Below, in pieces: positions 26,982-35,086 of a DNA stretch of 64,000 nt. Below the pieces are notes generated by a model that was not told the DNA's origin, searched no databases, and saw nothing but the letters and a program-made list of their open reading frames with translations. Both the position numbers and the translations under genes were made by a program. This DNA comes from Lewinellaceae bacterium. Its GTDB lineage: Bacteria; Bacteroidota; Bacteroidia; Chitinophagales; Saprospiraceae. The number at the start of each line of letters is the position of its first letter. The stretch's first letter is position 1. The stretch lies in contig JADJUJ010000002.1 of the NCBI GenBank assembly GCA_016710765.1, positions 248,001 to 312,000 of the forward strand, written 5' to 3'.

Positions 26982-27797
26982 ATGGACAAGATTTGCAGTT
27001 CCAACGGGCGCGTTTATGGCCGGTATTGCAAAAATCGGTTTTGTACACTTTGTTGCAGCATCCGCAAAGCCGACATTATCAATCGGTACTATCCCGAAAT
27101 TGTGAAATGGGAAGACTTACATTTTGTCACACTGACAGAAAAAGCGGTTCCAGCGGCAAAATTGGATTTGTGGTTTCATGGTGTTCAAAGGGCATTCCGC
27201 CTGATTTTGAATAAGTATAAAAAACGGAACCAGCGCGGCATGGGTATCAAACTAATGGGGGTAAAAAGTTTGGAATGTAACTTCAACCCTGTAAAGCGAA
27301 CCTACAACCCACACCTGCACCTGATTGTGCCAAATGCGGAAATCGCTAAAACCTTAGTTACCGAGTGGCAAAAACTTTGGAACCGAGGCCCAAAAACATT
27401 GGCAAGCCCCTTAGCCCAACACATACGGCGCGTGGAAAATGTTGAAAGGGATTTGGTCGAACTTATAAAGTATGGAAGCAAGATTTTTACCGAACCCGAC
27501 ATGAATAAGTCCACAAAAAATAAAATCCCTCGCATGGTGTATGCCGCCGCACTCGACAACATTTTTGCAGCTATGAAGCCTTACAGACTTTTCGAGCGGT
27601 TTGGCTTCAACCTTCCCCCGCAATCAAAACAGAGTGTACATCCACCGACCTATTTAGAGCGAAGTGAAGAATGGTCGTTTCATCCTGCTATCCATGATTG
27701 GCACAATGCAGAAACGAGCGAACTACTCGCTGGCTACATTCCGCCGCCGCAACTGCAATGGATTTTAGCACAAAATATTGATACCGATTTGGAGTAA
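26982..27797 (+). CDS. HUH-type Rep-like protein (plasmid replication initiator), 5' end probably frameshifted
   Basis: The product has a Cys-rich zinc-type region (GRYCKNRFCTLCCSIRKADI), a conserved LHFVTLTEKA, the HUH motif in NPHLHLIVP, and a candidate catalytic tyrosine in ELIKYGSKIF. This order fits rolling-circle Rep proteins. The conserved N-terminus appears to begin before the ATG (open from 26940). Another frame starting at ATG 26891, right after the HTH gene, could supply it if one base is wrong at about 26940. Rep on an integrated element could replicate the excised circle; that is inference. Confidence 0.7.
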   Translation: MDKICSSNGRVYGRYCKNRFCTLCCSIRKADIINRYYPEIVKWEDLHFVTLTEKAVPAAKLDLWFHGVQRAFRLILNKYKKRNQRGMGIKLMGVKSLECNFNPVKRTYNPHLHLIVPNAEIAKTLVTEWQKLWNRGPKTLASPLAQHIRRVENVERDLVELIKYGSKIFTEPDMNKSTKNKIPRMVYAAALDNIFAAMKPYRLFERFGFNLPPQSKQSVHPPTYLERSEEWSFHPAIHDWHNAETSELLAGYIPPPQLQWILAQNIDTDLE

Positions 27798-27872
27798 GTG
27801 GATAGTAAGTCAAATCTGCCAATTCCTGAATACATTTGCCCCACCCGCTCACTACCATAATACGCCCACCCC

Positions 27873-30614
27873 ATGCCGCTAAGTTGGAACGAAATCAAAA
27901 CACGCGCCCTCACTTTCTCCAAAGAATGGGAACATGAAAGCAGTGAGGATGCAGAAGCCAAATCTTTTTGGGATGGCTTCTTTCATGTGTTTGATGTGTC
28001 GCGCCGCCGGGTAGCCACTTTCGAAACAGCCGTGCGCAAGCTCGACAACAAACAGGGCTTTATTGACCTACTTTGGAAAGGTGTTATCCTTGTGGAACAC
28101 AAATCAAGGGGCAAAGACCTGGACAAAGCCTTTCAACAAGCCAAAGACTATTTCCCCGGCCTTAAAGAACACGAATTGCCCAAATTTATACTCGTTTCCG
28201 ATTTTGAGCAGTTCCGCCTTTTTGACCTTGACACGGGCGAAACCCACGAATTTAAGTTGCGCGAACTGGCCGCCAACGTTCACCTGTTCGGCTTCATTGC
28301 CGGGTATCAGAAACGCAGCTACAAAGATGAAGATCCCGTAAACATTCAAGCCGCCGAGCGTATGGGGCGGCTGCATGATACCTTAGAAGCCGTCGGGTAC
28401 ACAGGCCATGCCCTGGAAGTCTATTTGGTGCGTATTCTCTTTTGCCTGTTTGGGGAGGATACGGGTATTTTCGAGCGCACACAGTTTCAGGAATTGGTGG
28501 ATACCCACACCAAAGCCGACGGCAGCGACCTGGCCTTGCAGTTGGCGCAACTTTTCCAAACCCTCAATACCCCAAAAGAAAAACGCTTCACCAATCTGAA
28601 CGAAACATTGGCAGCGTTCCCATACGTCAATGGAAAACTGTTTGAGGAAAATTTGCCTTTGGCGGCCTTTGATTCCAAAATGCGGGAAAGCCTGCTTTTG
28701 TGTTGCGCACTCGATTGGAGCAAGATTTCCCCGGCCATTTTTGGCTCTATGTTTCAGGCCGTAATGAACCCCAAAGAGCGGCGAAATTTGGGAGCGCACT
28801 ACACATCTGAAAAGAACATTCTGAAAGTTATCAAACCGCTTTTCCTGGATGACCTATACACTGAATTTGAAAAGGTTAAAGGCAATTACGCCCGCCTGAA
28901 TGAGTTACACCGCAAAATTTCAACGCTTCATTTCCTGGACCCTGCTTGCGGTTGTGGAAACTTTCTGATTATTAGTTACCGCGAATTGCGCGAACTGGAA
29001 CTGCTAATCCTACGCGAACTTTACAACGGCGGACAAGGCGTTTTGGATGTTCGGGAAATCATGAGAGTGAACGTAGATCAATTTGCAGGAATCGAATACG
29101 ACGAATTTCCCGCCCGTATTGCTGAGGTGGCCATGTGGCTCATTGACCACCAAATGAACCTGAAAGTTTCGGATGAGTTCGGACAATACTTCGTGCGCTT
29201 GCCATTGGACAAGGCCGCAAAAATCGTTCATGGGAACGCATTAAGAGTGGATTGGGCGGACGTTGTTCCTAAGGAGGAACTAAGTTACATTTTGGGAAAT
29301 CCGCCGTTTATTGGCACGGCATATCAATCGGCAGGGCAAAAGGAAGACATGGCATACATTTTTCATGGCGTAAACTCCTTTGGGATGCTGGACTATGTAA
29401 CGGCTTGGTATGTAAAGGCTGCCCAATACATTCAGAACACGCGCGCAAAAGTTGCATTTGTAAGCACAAATAGCATTTCACAAGGCGAGCAAGTTGGAGT
29501 GCTTTGGGGAGAGATGTTCAACCGTTATGGAATGAAAATACTCTTTGCGCATCGCACTTTCAGTTGGAGCAACGAAGCAAGGGGGAACGCAGCTGTACAT
29601 TGCGTTATCATTGGCTTTGCTGCTTTTGATGTGCCTGAAAAACGAATTTTTGACTATGAACATATCAAAGGAGAGCCAACGGAAAGAAAGGTTAGGAATA
29701 TAAACCCTTACCTCGTACCTGGGAATGACGTTTGCCTTCAATCCATTTCAAACCCAATTTGCAATGTTCCAAAAATGCAATCCGGTTCCGCCACACGCGA
29801 TGGCGGTTTTTTAGTTCTGTCAAAAGACGAAAAGGAAGGAGTGGTGAAAAAACGCCCTGAATCTGAAAAGTTTTTCAGGCGGTTTATCAGTGGTGATGAC
29901 TTTATAAATAACATTGAACGTTGGTGCATTTGGCTCAAAAACGTACCACCTAATGAATTCCGGGAAATTCCAGAATTTCAGGAACGATTCAAACAGGTCA
30001 AAACTTTTAGGGAAAACAGCACACGACCCGGAACAAAAAAAATGGCTGCTTTGCCCTACCTCTTTGCAGAGGAGCGGCAGCCTAATTGGGACTTTGTACT
30101 CATTCCAAAAGTTTCCTCAGAAAACAGGAAGTACATACCAATTGCATATTTGGACAAGAGTTTCATTATTTCGGACAAAACCTTTGTTGCGCCCAACACA
30201 TCTATTTTCCATTTTGGGGTACTTACTTCGCTAATGCACATGGCATGGATGCGTTACACTTGCGGAAGGCTTGAAAGCCGATACAGTTACTCAAATACGA
30301 TTGTTTACAACAACTTCCCTTTCCCCCTTTCCCCTTCAGACACCCAAAAAAAGAAAGTCGAGGAGGCCGCCCAAGCGATTTTAGATACAAGGACAAAATA
30401 CCCCGGCAGCACATTAGCCGACCTTTACGACCCCAATACCATGCCGCCCGATTTGGTAAGAGCGCACCAAGCCTTAGACAAGGCCGTGGATTTATGTTAC
30501 CGCCCGCAAGCCTTTGGCAGTGAGTTGGTGCGTATCGAGTACCTGTTTGGGCTTTATGAGCAGTACACCGCGCCAATGTTTGGGGCGGAGAAAAAAAAGA
30601 AAACAGGCAAGTAA
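27873..30614 (+). CDS. Type IIL (MmeI-like) restriction enzyme and DNA methyltransferase in one chain
   Basis: The 913-residue product begins with an N-terminal nuclease domain whose D-x9-E-x-K motif is intact (DLLWKGVILVEHKS, residues about 65-80), the MmeI pattern. A helical spacer follows. The methyltransferase has motif I LDPACGCGNFLI at about residue 360 and motif IV NPPFIG at about residue 475, the N6-adenine type. The target recognition part and a C-terminal helical region follow (RYTCGRLESRYSYSNTIVYN, NFPFPLS). The enzyme would methylate one strand of its site and cut incoming unmethylated DNA. Its length is normal for the family. It converges on the metal genes with a 9-base gap. Confidence 0.88.
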   Translation: MPLSWNEIKTRALTFSKEWEHESSEDAEAKSFWDGFFHVFDVSRRRVATFETAVRKLDNKQGFIDLLWKGVILVEHKSRGKDLDKAFQQAKDYFPGLKEHELPKFILVSDFEQFRLFDLDTGETHEFKLRELAANVHLFGFIAGYQKRSYKDEDPVNIQAAERMGRLHDTLEAVGYTGHALEVYLVRILFCLFGEDTGIFERTQFQELVDTHTKADGSDLALQLAQLFQTLNTPKEKRFTNLNETLAAFPYVNGKLFEENLPLAAFDSKMRESLLLCCALDWSKISPAIFGSMFQAVMNPKERRNLGAHYTSEKNILKVIKPLFLDDLYTEFEKVKGNYARLNELHRKISTLHFLDPACGCGNFLIISYRELRELELLILRELYNGGQGVLDVREIMRVNVDQFAGIEYDEFPARIAEVAMWLIDHQMNLKVSDEFGQYFVRLPLDKAAKIVHGNALRVDWADVVPKEELSYILGNPPFIGTAYQSAGQKEDMAYIFHGVNSFGMLDYVTAWYVKAAQYIQNTRAKVAFVSTNSISQGEQVGVLWGEMFNRYGMKILFAHRTFSWSNEARGNAAVHCVIIGFAAFDVPEKRIFDYEHIKGEPTERKVRNINPYLVPGNDVCLQSISNPICNVPKMQSGSATRDGGFLVLSKDEKEGVVKKRPESEKFFRRFISGDDFINNIERWCIWLKNVPPNEFREIPEFQERFKQVKTFRENSTRPGTKKMAALPYLFAEERQPNWDFVLIPKVSSENRKYIPIAYLDKSFIISDKTFVAPNTSIFHFGVLTSLMHMAWMRYTCGRLESRYSYSNTIVYNNFPFPLSPSDTQKKKVEEAAQAILDTRTKYPGSTLADLYDPNTMPPDLVRAHQALDKAVDLCYRPQAFGSELVRIEYLFGLYEQYTAPMFGAEKKKKTGK

Positions 30615-30623
30615 CTCCTGAAT

Positions 30624-30836
30624 TTAGCAGCAACTTTTCCCTTCCTGCACCGGCGGGCATTTCACCGTACCGTAACTGCAAAAAACGCAACAATCGCCCG
30701 GTTTGGGTCTGAAAGTAGTATTGCAATTTTCGCAGGTATAGAAAAACACACATTGGTCGGTAGGCATGGTTTCTTCCTTGCGATGCCCACAGGAAGGGCA
30801 GGTAATGACGGATTGAAGCACGGCGGTATGTTTCAC
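30624..30836 (-). CDS. Small Cys-rich protein with GDCCVFCSYG motif
   Basis: The 70-residue product has two CxxC zinc-ribbon pairs (CPSCGH, CENC) and a C-terminal GDCCVFCSYGTVKCPP block ending in SCC, 11 cysteines in all. Proteins of this kind are seen next to mercury transport genes in Bacteroidota, but the function is not established; metal binding is the obvious inference. It lies 18 bases after merTP and is probably the last gene of that operon. Confidence 0.65.
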   Translation of the reverse strand: MKHTAVLQSVITCPSCGHRKEETMPTDQCVFFYTCENCNTTFRPKPGDCCVFCSYGTVKCPPVQEGKSCC

Positions 30837-30854
30837 AACTAATTTGTTTAGGAA

Positions 30855-31469
30855 TTAATTTTGGTCTAATTGGGATTGCGTAACCCGGTATCCGGTTTCA
30901 TATACGGCAGCGTTTATGTCGGCTGTATTGGTTTGGGTTTCATCAAAGCGCACAACGGCGCGTCCCTGCTCGAAACTGACATTGGTTTCAATGATGCCGG
31001 GAAGTTTGTCAACGGCGCTTTTTACATGACCTTCACAACTGGCACAGGTCATGCCCTCAATATCGAGGGTAACGGTATGCACCGACATTGGATTGGCTAT
31101 TTCAGTCCGGTTTTCGGCGGATGGATAAAACACCTGTGCATAGTACGGGAAAGCCAACATCAACGCTGCGAATACGGTTACAACGCCAAGAAAAGATTTG
31201 GATTGCAAAAAAGAAGGTTTGGCCGGTTCACAAACGCAATCGGTTTCTGCCTGTTTGGGTTTAAGTTGTTGATACCAAGCCAAGCCAAGCGCAACAACGG
31301 AAACTCCGACAAGAAAAGGACGCGCCGGTTCGAGCCATGAAAAGGCCGATGCCAAACCGCCGATACCGGCCAACAATGTAAGCACCGGCGCGATGCAGCA
31401 AAGGGAAGCGGCAACGGCGGCGAAAACGCCCGCCTTTGCCCAATGTGAGGAAGGATTTGCAGACTTCAT
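30855..31469 (-). CDS. merTP: Mercuric transport fusion protein MerTP
   Basis: The 204-residue product joins a MerT-like membrane part to a MerP-like domain. MerT shows AAVAASLCCIAPVLTLLAG with its vicinal CC in the first helix, two more helices and a CVC motif in the loop. The MerP-like HMA domain is at about residue 130 onward, with GMTCASCEGHVKSAVDKL carrying the CxxC. The protein would bring Hg(II), or another soft metal ion, across the inner membrane. No merA reductase is in the window, so mercury resistance is not shown here. It follows the ArsR-type regulator by 33 bases. Confidence 0.88.
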   Translation of the reverse strand: MKSANPSSHWAKAGVFAAVAASLCCIAPVLTLLAGIGGLASAFSWLEPARPFLVGVSVVALGLAWYQQLKPKQAETDCVCEPAKPSFLQSKSFLGVVTVFAALMLAFPYYAQVFYPSAENRTEIANPMSVHTVTLDIEGMTCASCEGHVKSAVDKLPGIIETNVSFEQGRAVVRFDETQTNTADINAAVYETGYRVTQSQLDQN

Positions 31470-31502
31470 TTTTTGTATTTTTACTATACCTGATTAAAGT
31501 TT

Positions 31503-31904
31503 TTATACCCTCAAACCATGTTTGTCGGCAACCAAATTTGGCAGGTCAATCAACTGGAAAAAGGCGTTTAGAAAAGGTACTGCTTTGGGAGCAAGGGTGT
31601 TGTAAACTGTAACGCCCTCTTGTTGTGTCAAGGTAAACCCGCCTTCCCGCAATTTTTTCAAGTGTTGGGAAACAGCCGGTACGGTCATATCGAGTATTTC
31701 GGCCAAGTCGCAAACGCAAAGCCGTTTTTCCTCTTGCAGCAACAAAAGAATTTTCAACCGCACGTCGTTACCGGCCAAACTCATGTTTCCGGCCAAAATA
31801 TTCAACTGATTCGCTGCCACTTTCAGCCGCTTTTGGCAGCGTTCGATTTGCGATTCGTCCCGGCAGGTACGGACACAGGTGTTTGTGCGGGTGTTCTTTG
31901 CCAT
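31503..31904 (-). CDS. ArsR/SmtB-family metal-sensing repressor
   Basis: The 133-residue product has a winged helix: NDVRLKILLLLQEEKRLCVC, then DLAEILDMTVPAVSQHLKKL. The CVCDLA at the start of the recognition helix is the alpha-3 metal site of CadC/ArsR-type sensors. The N-terminus adds CVRTC and a further Cys (IERC), an alpha-3N-like site typical of Cd/Pb/Zn sensors. It would release DNA when metal binds. A palindromic site lies 27 bases upstream of its start, so it probably represses itself and merTP. Confidence 0.85.
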   Translation of the reverse strand: MAKNTRTNTCVRTCRDESQIERCQKRLKVAANQLNILAGNMSLAGNDVRLKILLLLQEEKRLCVCDLAEILDMTVPAVSQHLKKLREGGFTLTQQEGVTVYNTLAPKAVPFLNAFFQLIDLPNLVADKHGLRV

Positions 31905-31930
31905 GCAGCAAAGATAGGTAATCGAATTTA

Positions 31931-31948
31931 TTTAAGCAATCACTTAAA
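31931..31948. promoter_or_regulatory. Candidate operator of the ArsR-type repressor
   Basis: TTTAAG at 31931-31936 and CTTAAA at 31943-31948 form a 6-6 inverted repeat with a 6-base spacer, just upstream of the regulator's start at 31904. The size and AT-richness fit ArsR/SmtB operators. The rest of the gap to 32202 shows nothing further. Confidence 0.5.
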
Positions 31949-32202
31949 CAATATTTAGCATTAAGACCCTTGCCGCCGAAAATATTTACCGCCAAATGTT
32001 TGCATGGCAGGAGCCACCGTTGCATCCGGGTGGTTGGCGCTGACATAACCGGTGATGGCTGCCGGAAGATTATCCACTATAATTCCTGCAAAAATGACGG
32101 TGTATCAACAAAAACGGCAATGACGTGCTTCATTAGAGAAGGTGACATCACGCTCCGGGACTGTGATGTATTTCGTGTTGTTAAAATTATGTTTGAATGT
32201 AA

Positions 32203-32532
32203 TTATGTCCTCGGCGCGTAATACGCGATGCAGACACCCAACAGTACCAAAAGCGCACCCAGAATGTCATATTTGTCCGGCACATACTTGTCCGCGGCAA
32301 CGCCCCACAACAAAGACATGATGACAAAGACACCTCCATAAGCGGCATACACTCTTCCAAAGTTTGCGGTTTGCCAAGTGGCCACGACTCCATAAAATGC
32401 GAGAATACAGCCACCCAAAAGCCCGCACCACGCCGGTTTGCCTTCTTTCAGCCAAAGCCAGATGAGGTATCCGCCGCCAATCTCGCAAAGACCGGCAAGT
32501 ATAAAAATGAAGATTGATTTTGTTACGGCCAT
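32203..32532 (-). CDS. YnfA/UPF0060-family small membrane protein
   Basis: From the ATG at 32532 the 109-residue product has four membrane helices, starting FIFILAGLCEIGGGYLIWLW. The family motif continues in LKEGKPAW and TWQTANFGRVYAAYGGVFV, and the end is LGALLVLLGVCIAYY. It belongs to the drug/metabolite transporter superfamily; the substrate is unknown, and genes of this type often sit with metal or metalloid resistance genes. The start is 23 bases after the P-type ATPase stop, so it is probably co-transcribed. Confidence 0.85.
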   Translation of the reverse strand: MAVTKSIFIFILAGLCEIGGGYLIWLWLKEGKPAWCGLLGGCILAFYGVVATWQTANFGRVYAAYGGVFVIMSLLWGVAADKYVPDKYDILGALLVLLGVCIAYYAPRT

Positions 32533-32555
32533 AACCTGGTGGAAGTTTTTGATGC

Positions 32556-34592
32556 TCAAAACTGTATTCTTTGTACCCTTACCGCGTTCAAAATCGCCAA
32601 CAGTGCCACGCCTACATCGGCAAAAACTGCTTCCCACAGCGTCGCCAGGCCGCCCGCACCAAGTATCAAAACCGCCATTTTCACGCCCATTGCCAGCCCG
32701 ATATTCTGCCAGACAATGCGGCGCGTGATTTTTCCGATTTTTACGGCTGAAGCGATTTTGGAAGGTTGGTCGTTTTGAATGACAATATCGGCTGTCTCAA
32801 TGGTAGCATCGCTGCCCAAACCACCCATCGCAATACCGGCATCAGCGAGCGCAACGACGGGCGCATCGTTCACCCCGTCGCCGACAAAAGCCAGATGACG
32901 TCCTTCGTTTTTAAGCGTCTGCACTTTTTCGACTTTGTCTTCGGGCAGGAGGTCGCCGAAAGCCGTGTCAATGCCGAGCAAGGAAGCCACTTTTTGCACC
33001 ACACTCGATTTGTCACCCGAAAGCATCACAGTTTGGATGCCCATTTTGTGCAGTTCATCAATGGTAGATTTCGCGTCGTCTTTCACTTCGTCGGCAATGG
33101 TGATGCACCCTGAATATTGTCCGTTTATGGCGATAAGAACAAAGGTTTCCACAATTTTTTCCACGTCGGGCGGGTAGGCGATGTCAAATTTTTGCATCAT
33201 TTTCACGTTGCCCGCCAACACCTTTTGACCTGAAACGTTGCCCCGGATGCCATGCCCTGAAATTTCTTCCACTTCCGAAACGGCCAAATTCGAGGTGGAC
33301 TTTCCAGCGTATTCGACCACTGCGAGCGCAACCGGGTGTGTGCTTTTACTTTCGAGCGCGGCGGCGATTTGCACCAATTTAGTCGGTTCAATACCGGGAG
33401 CGGTATCTACGTTTTGTACTTTAAAAACGCCCATGGTCAGCGTCCCGGTTTTGTCCATGACGACAGTGTTGATTTGTGTCATCACGTCCAAAAAATTCGA
33501 GCCTTTGAACAAAATCCCATTGCGGCTCGCAAGTCCGATACCCCCGAAATAACCCAACGGAATCGAGATAACCAACGCGCACGGGCAGGAAATAACGAGG
33601 AAAACCAGCGCACGATAAAGCCAGTCGTTGAACACATAATTTTCGACGAAAAAGTAGGGCAGCAGTGCGATGCAAGCCGCCAGTGCAACTACAACAGGCG
33701 TGTAAATTTTGGCAAATCGACTGATAAACAATTGCGTTTTCGACTTGCGGGCGGTAGCATCCTGCACCATTTCAAGGATGCGGGATAGTTTCGAGTCTTT
33801 AAAAAGGGAAGTGACACGGATGTCTGAAACAGTACTCAGGTTTATCATTCCGGCAAACACTGCTTCACCTTTCGTTTTGGTGTCGGGCTTGCTTTCGCCG
33901 GTGAGTGCAGCGGTATTGAATGAAGCAGTTTCACTCTCCAGCATACCGTCAAGGGCAACTTTTTCGCCCGGACGGACCTGGATGAACTCGCCGGGCAACA
34001 CTTCGCCGGGGCTGACAGTAAAGATTTTGTCGCCACGCAGTACGGTTACAATGTCGGGTCGAACATCGAGCAAGGCTTTGATGCTGCGTTTTGCCCGATT
34101 GACTGCGGCTTGTTGGAACAATTCGCCGATGGTGTAAAAAATCATCACTGCCACACCTTCAGCGTATTCGCCAATGTAAAATGCACCCAATGTGGCGATG
34201 CTCATCAGGGTAAATTCATTGAAAATTGAGCCTTTCCGCATGGCTTCAAACGCCTCTTTCATCACGGGCAGCGCCACGGGCAAATACGCCGATCCGAACC
34301 ACACGAAGCGCAACCACCCCGAAAACCATGCGGGTTTGAGCCAATTATCGAGCGCAACCCCTGTCAAAAGCAGCATGAGGCTTATTGCAACGGGCAGGTA
34401 AATTTTCCAACCGGAGTCGTGGTCGTCGTCATGCCCGTGGTCATGCCCGTCGTCCTCACTGTGGGATTCAGGTCTGGGGTGGATGAGGCGGGCGGCATCG
34501 GCTTTGACATAGATTTTTTCTTGGAGCGAGCAACAGGTCATTGTGCCATGCGCATCGTAGGTGTGGACGTGGTTTGGGTCATTATTTATCAT
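32556..34592 (-). CDS. Heavy-metal (Cd/Zn/Pb-type) P1B ATPase
   Basis: The 678-residue product has all main P1B marks: membrane CPC in VISCPCALVISIP, the phosphorylated Asp in VMDKTGTLTMG, the actuator TGES, the HP motif in ESKSTHPVA, and GDGVNDAPVVALADAGIAMG. The CPC type and the SHPCP-free N-terminus point to the ZntA/CadA group exporting Cd, Zn or Pb. It lacks a standard N-terminal HMA domain. Instead the N-terminus has a TMTCCS motif and a His/Asp-rich stretch (DDGHDHGHDDDHD), a likely metal-binding tail. It sits between the deiminase and YnfA genes in one long minus-strand run. Confidence 0.92.
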   Translation of the reverse strand: MINNDPNHVHTYDAHGTMTCCSLQEKIYVKADAARLIHPRPESHSEDDGHDHGHDDDHDSGWKIYLPVAISLMLLLTGVALDNWLKPAWFSGWLRFVWFGSAYLPVALPVMKEAFEAMRKGSIFNEFTLMSIATLGAFYIGEYAEGVAVMIFYTIGELFQQAAVNRAKRSIKALLDVRPDIVTVLRGDKIFTVSPGEVLPGEFIQVRPGEKVALDGMLESETASFNTAALTGESKPDTKTKGEAVFAGMINLSTVSDIRVTSLFKDSKLSRILEMVQDATARKSKTQLFISRFAKIYTPVVVALAACIALLPYFFVENYVFNDWLYRALVFLVISCPCALVISIPLGYFGGIGLASRNGILFKGSNFLDVMTQINTVVMDKTGTLTMGVFKVQNVDTAPGIEPTKLVQIAAALESKSTHPVALAVVEYAGKSTSNLAVSEVEEISGHGIRGNVSGQKVLAGNVKMMQKFDIAYPPDVEKIVETFVLIAINGQYSGCITIADEVKDDAKSTIDELHKMGIQTVMLSGDKSSVVQKVASLLGIDTAFGDLLPEDKVEKVQTLKNEGRHLAFVGDGVNDAPVVALADAGIAMGGLGSDATIETADIVIQNDQPSKIASAVKIGKITRRIVWQNIGLAMGVKMAVLILGAGGLATLWEAVFADVGVALLAILNAVRVQRIQF

Positions 34593-34657
34593 TGAATGAA
34601 GTTCCTTTTGTTAAAAAGTAAATCTTTTAGCGAACGCCGCTTCGATGGTGTGGAAAA

Positions 34658-35086
34658 TTAGTTGGAGTGAAATACCACAAATCGCTGTACTTGCCGGGAA
34701 TTTTGCGATTGAAGAATAATGAAATAAACTCCATTTTCCAGTCGGTCGGCAAAAATGAAATGATTGGATTCGCCCGATGGGAGATTGCCGTCAAAAACAG
34801 TTGATACTGTTCGCCCACCAACATCCACAACTTCAATCATCGCAGCACCGCCCCACTTGCTCCACACCGGAACGCAGGTAATCGAACAGGCAGGATTTGG
34901 GAAAATACGAAGCAATTGCGCAACATCTGCTGCTTCCTTTGTCCCCACGCTTTGGTGAATGTCAAAATCAAAATACGCCTCCGGCGCGGGCATCGGTCTC
35001 ACTTGTTGTTTGCCGGAGTTGCCGTCGCGTGGAGATAATAGTGTACCGTGGAGCCGTAGGGCTGCTGCGGAATCCAACCCGTCCAT
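34658..35086 (-). CDS. T9SS C-terminal domain of the secreted deiminase, frameshifted
   Basis: This frame ends in a typical Por secretion tail: LLRIFPNPACSITCVPV, then IEVVDVGGRTVS and GVYFIILQSQNSRQVQRFVV. Its N-terminal residues out of this frame overlap the end of the catalytic frame (34999-36432). The frame change is at about 35004-35012, where one missing A would join HATATPAN to KQVRPMPAPEAYFDFD. It is the C-terminal part of one gene. Confidence 0.75.
   Translation of the reverse strand: MDGLDSAAALRLHGTLLSPRDGNSGKQQVRPMPAPEAYFDFDIHQSVGTKEAADVAQLLRIFPNPACSITCVPVWSKWGGAAMIEVVDVGGRTVSTVFDGNLPSGESNHFIFADRLENGVYFIILQSQNSRQVQRFVVFHSN

Noticed and set aside
30855..31904. Complete mercury resistance operon
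   Set aside because: Only MerTP, a small Cys-rich protein and an ArsR-type regulator are present; no merA or merB was found, so full mercury detoxification is not supported.
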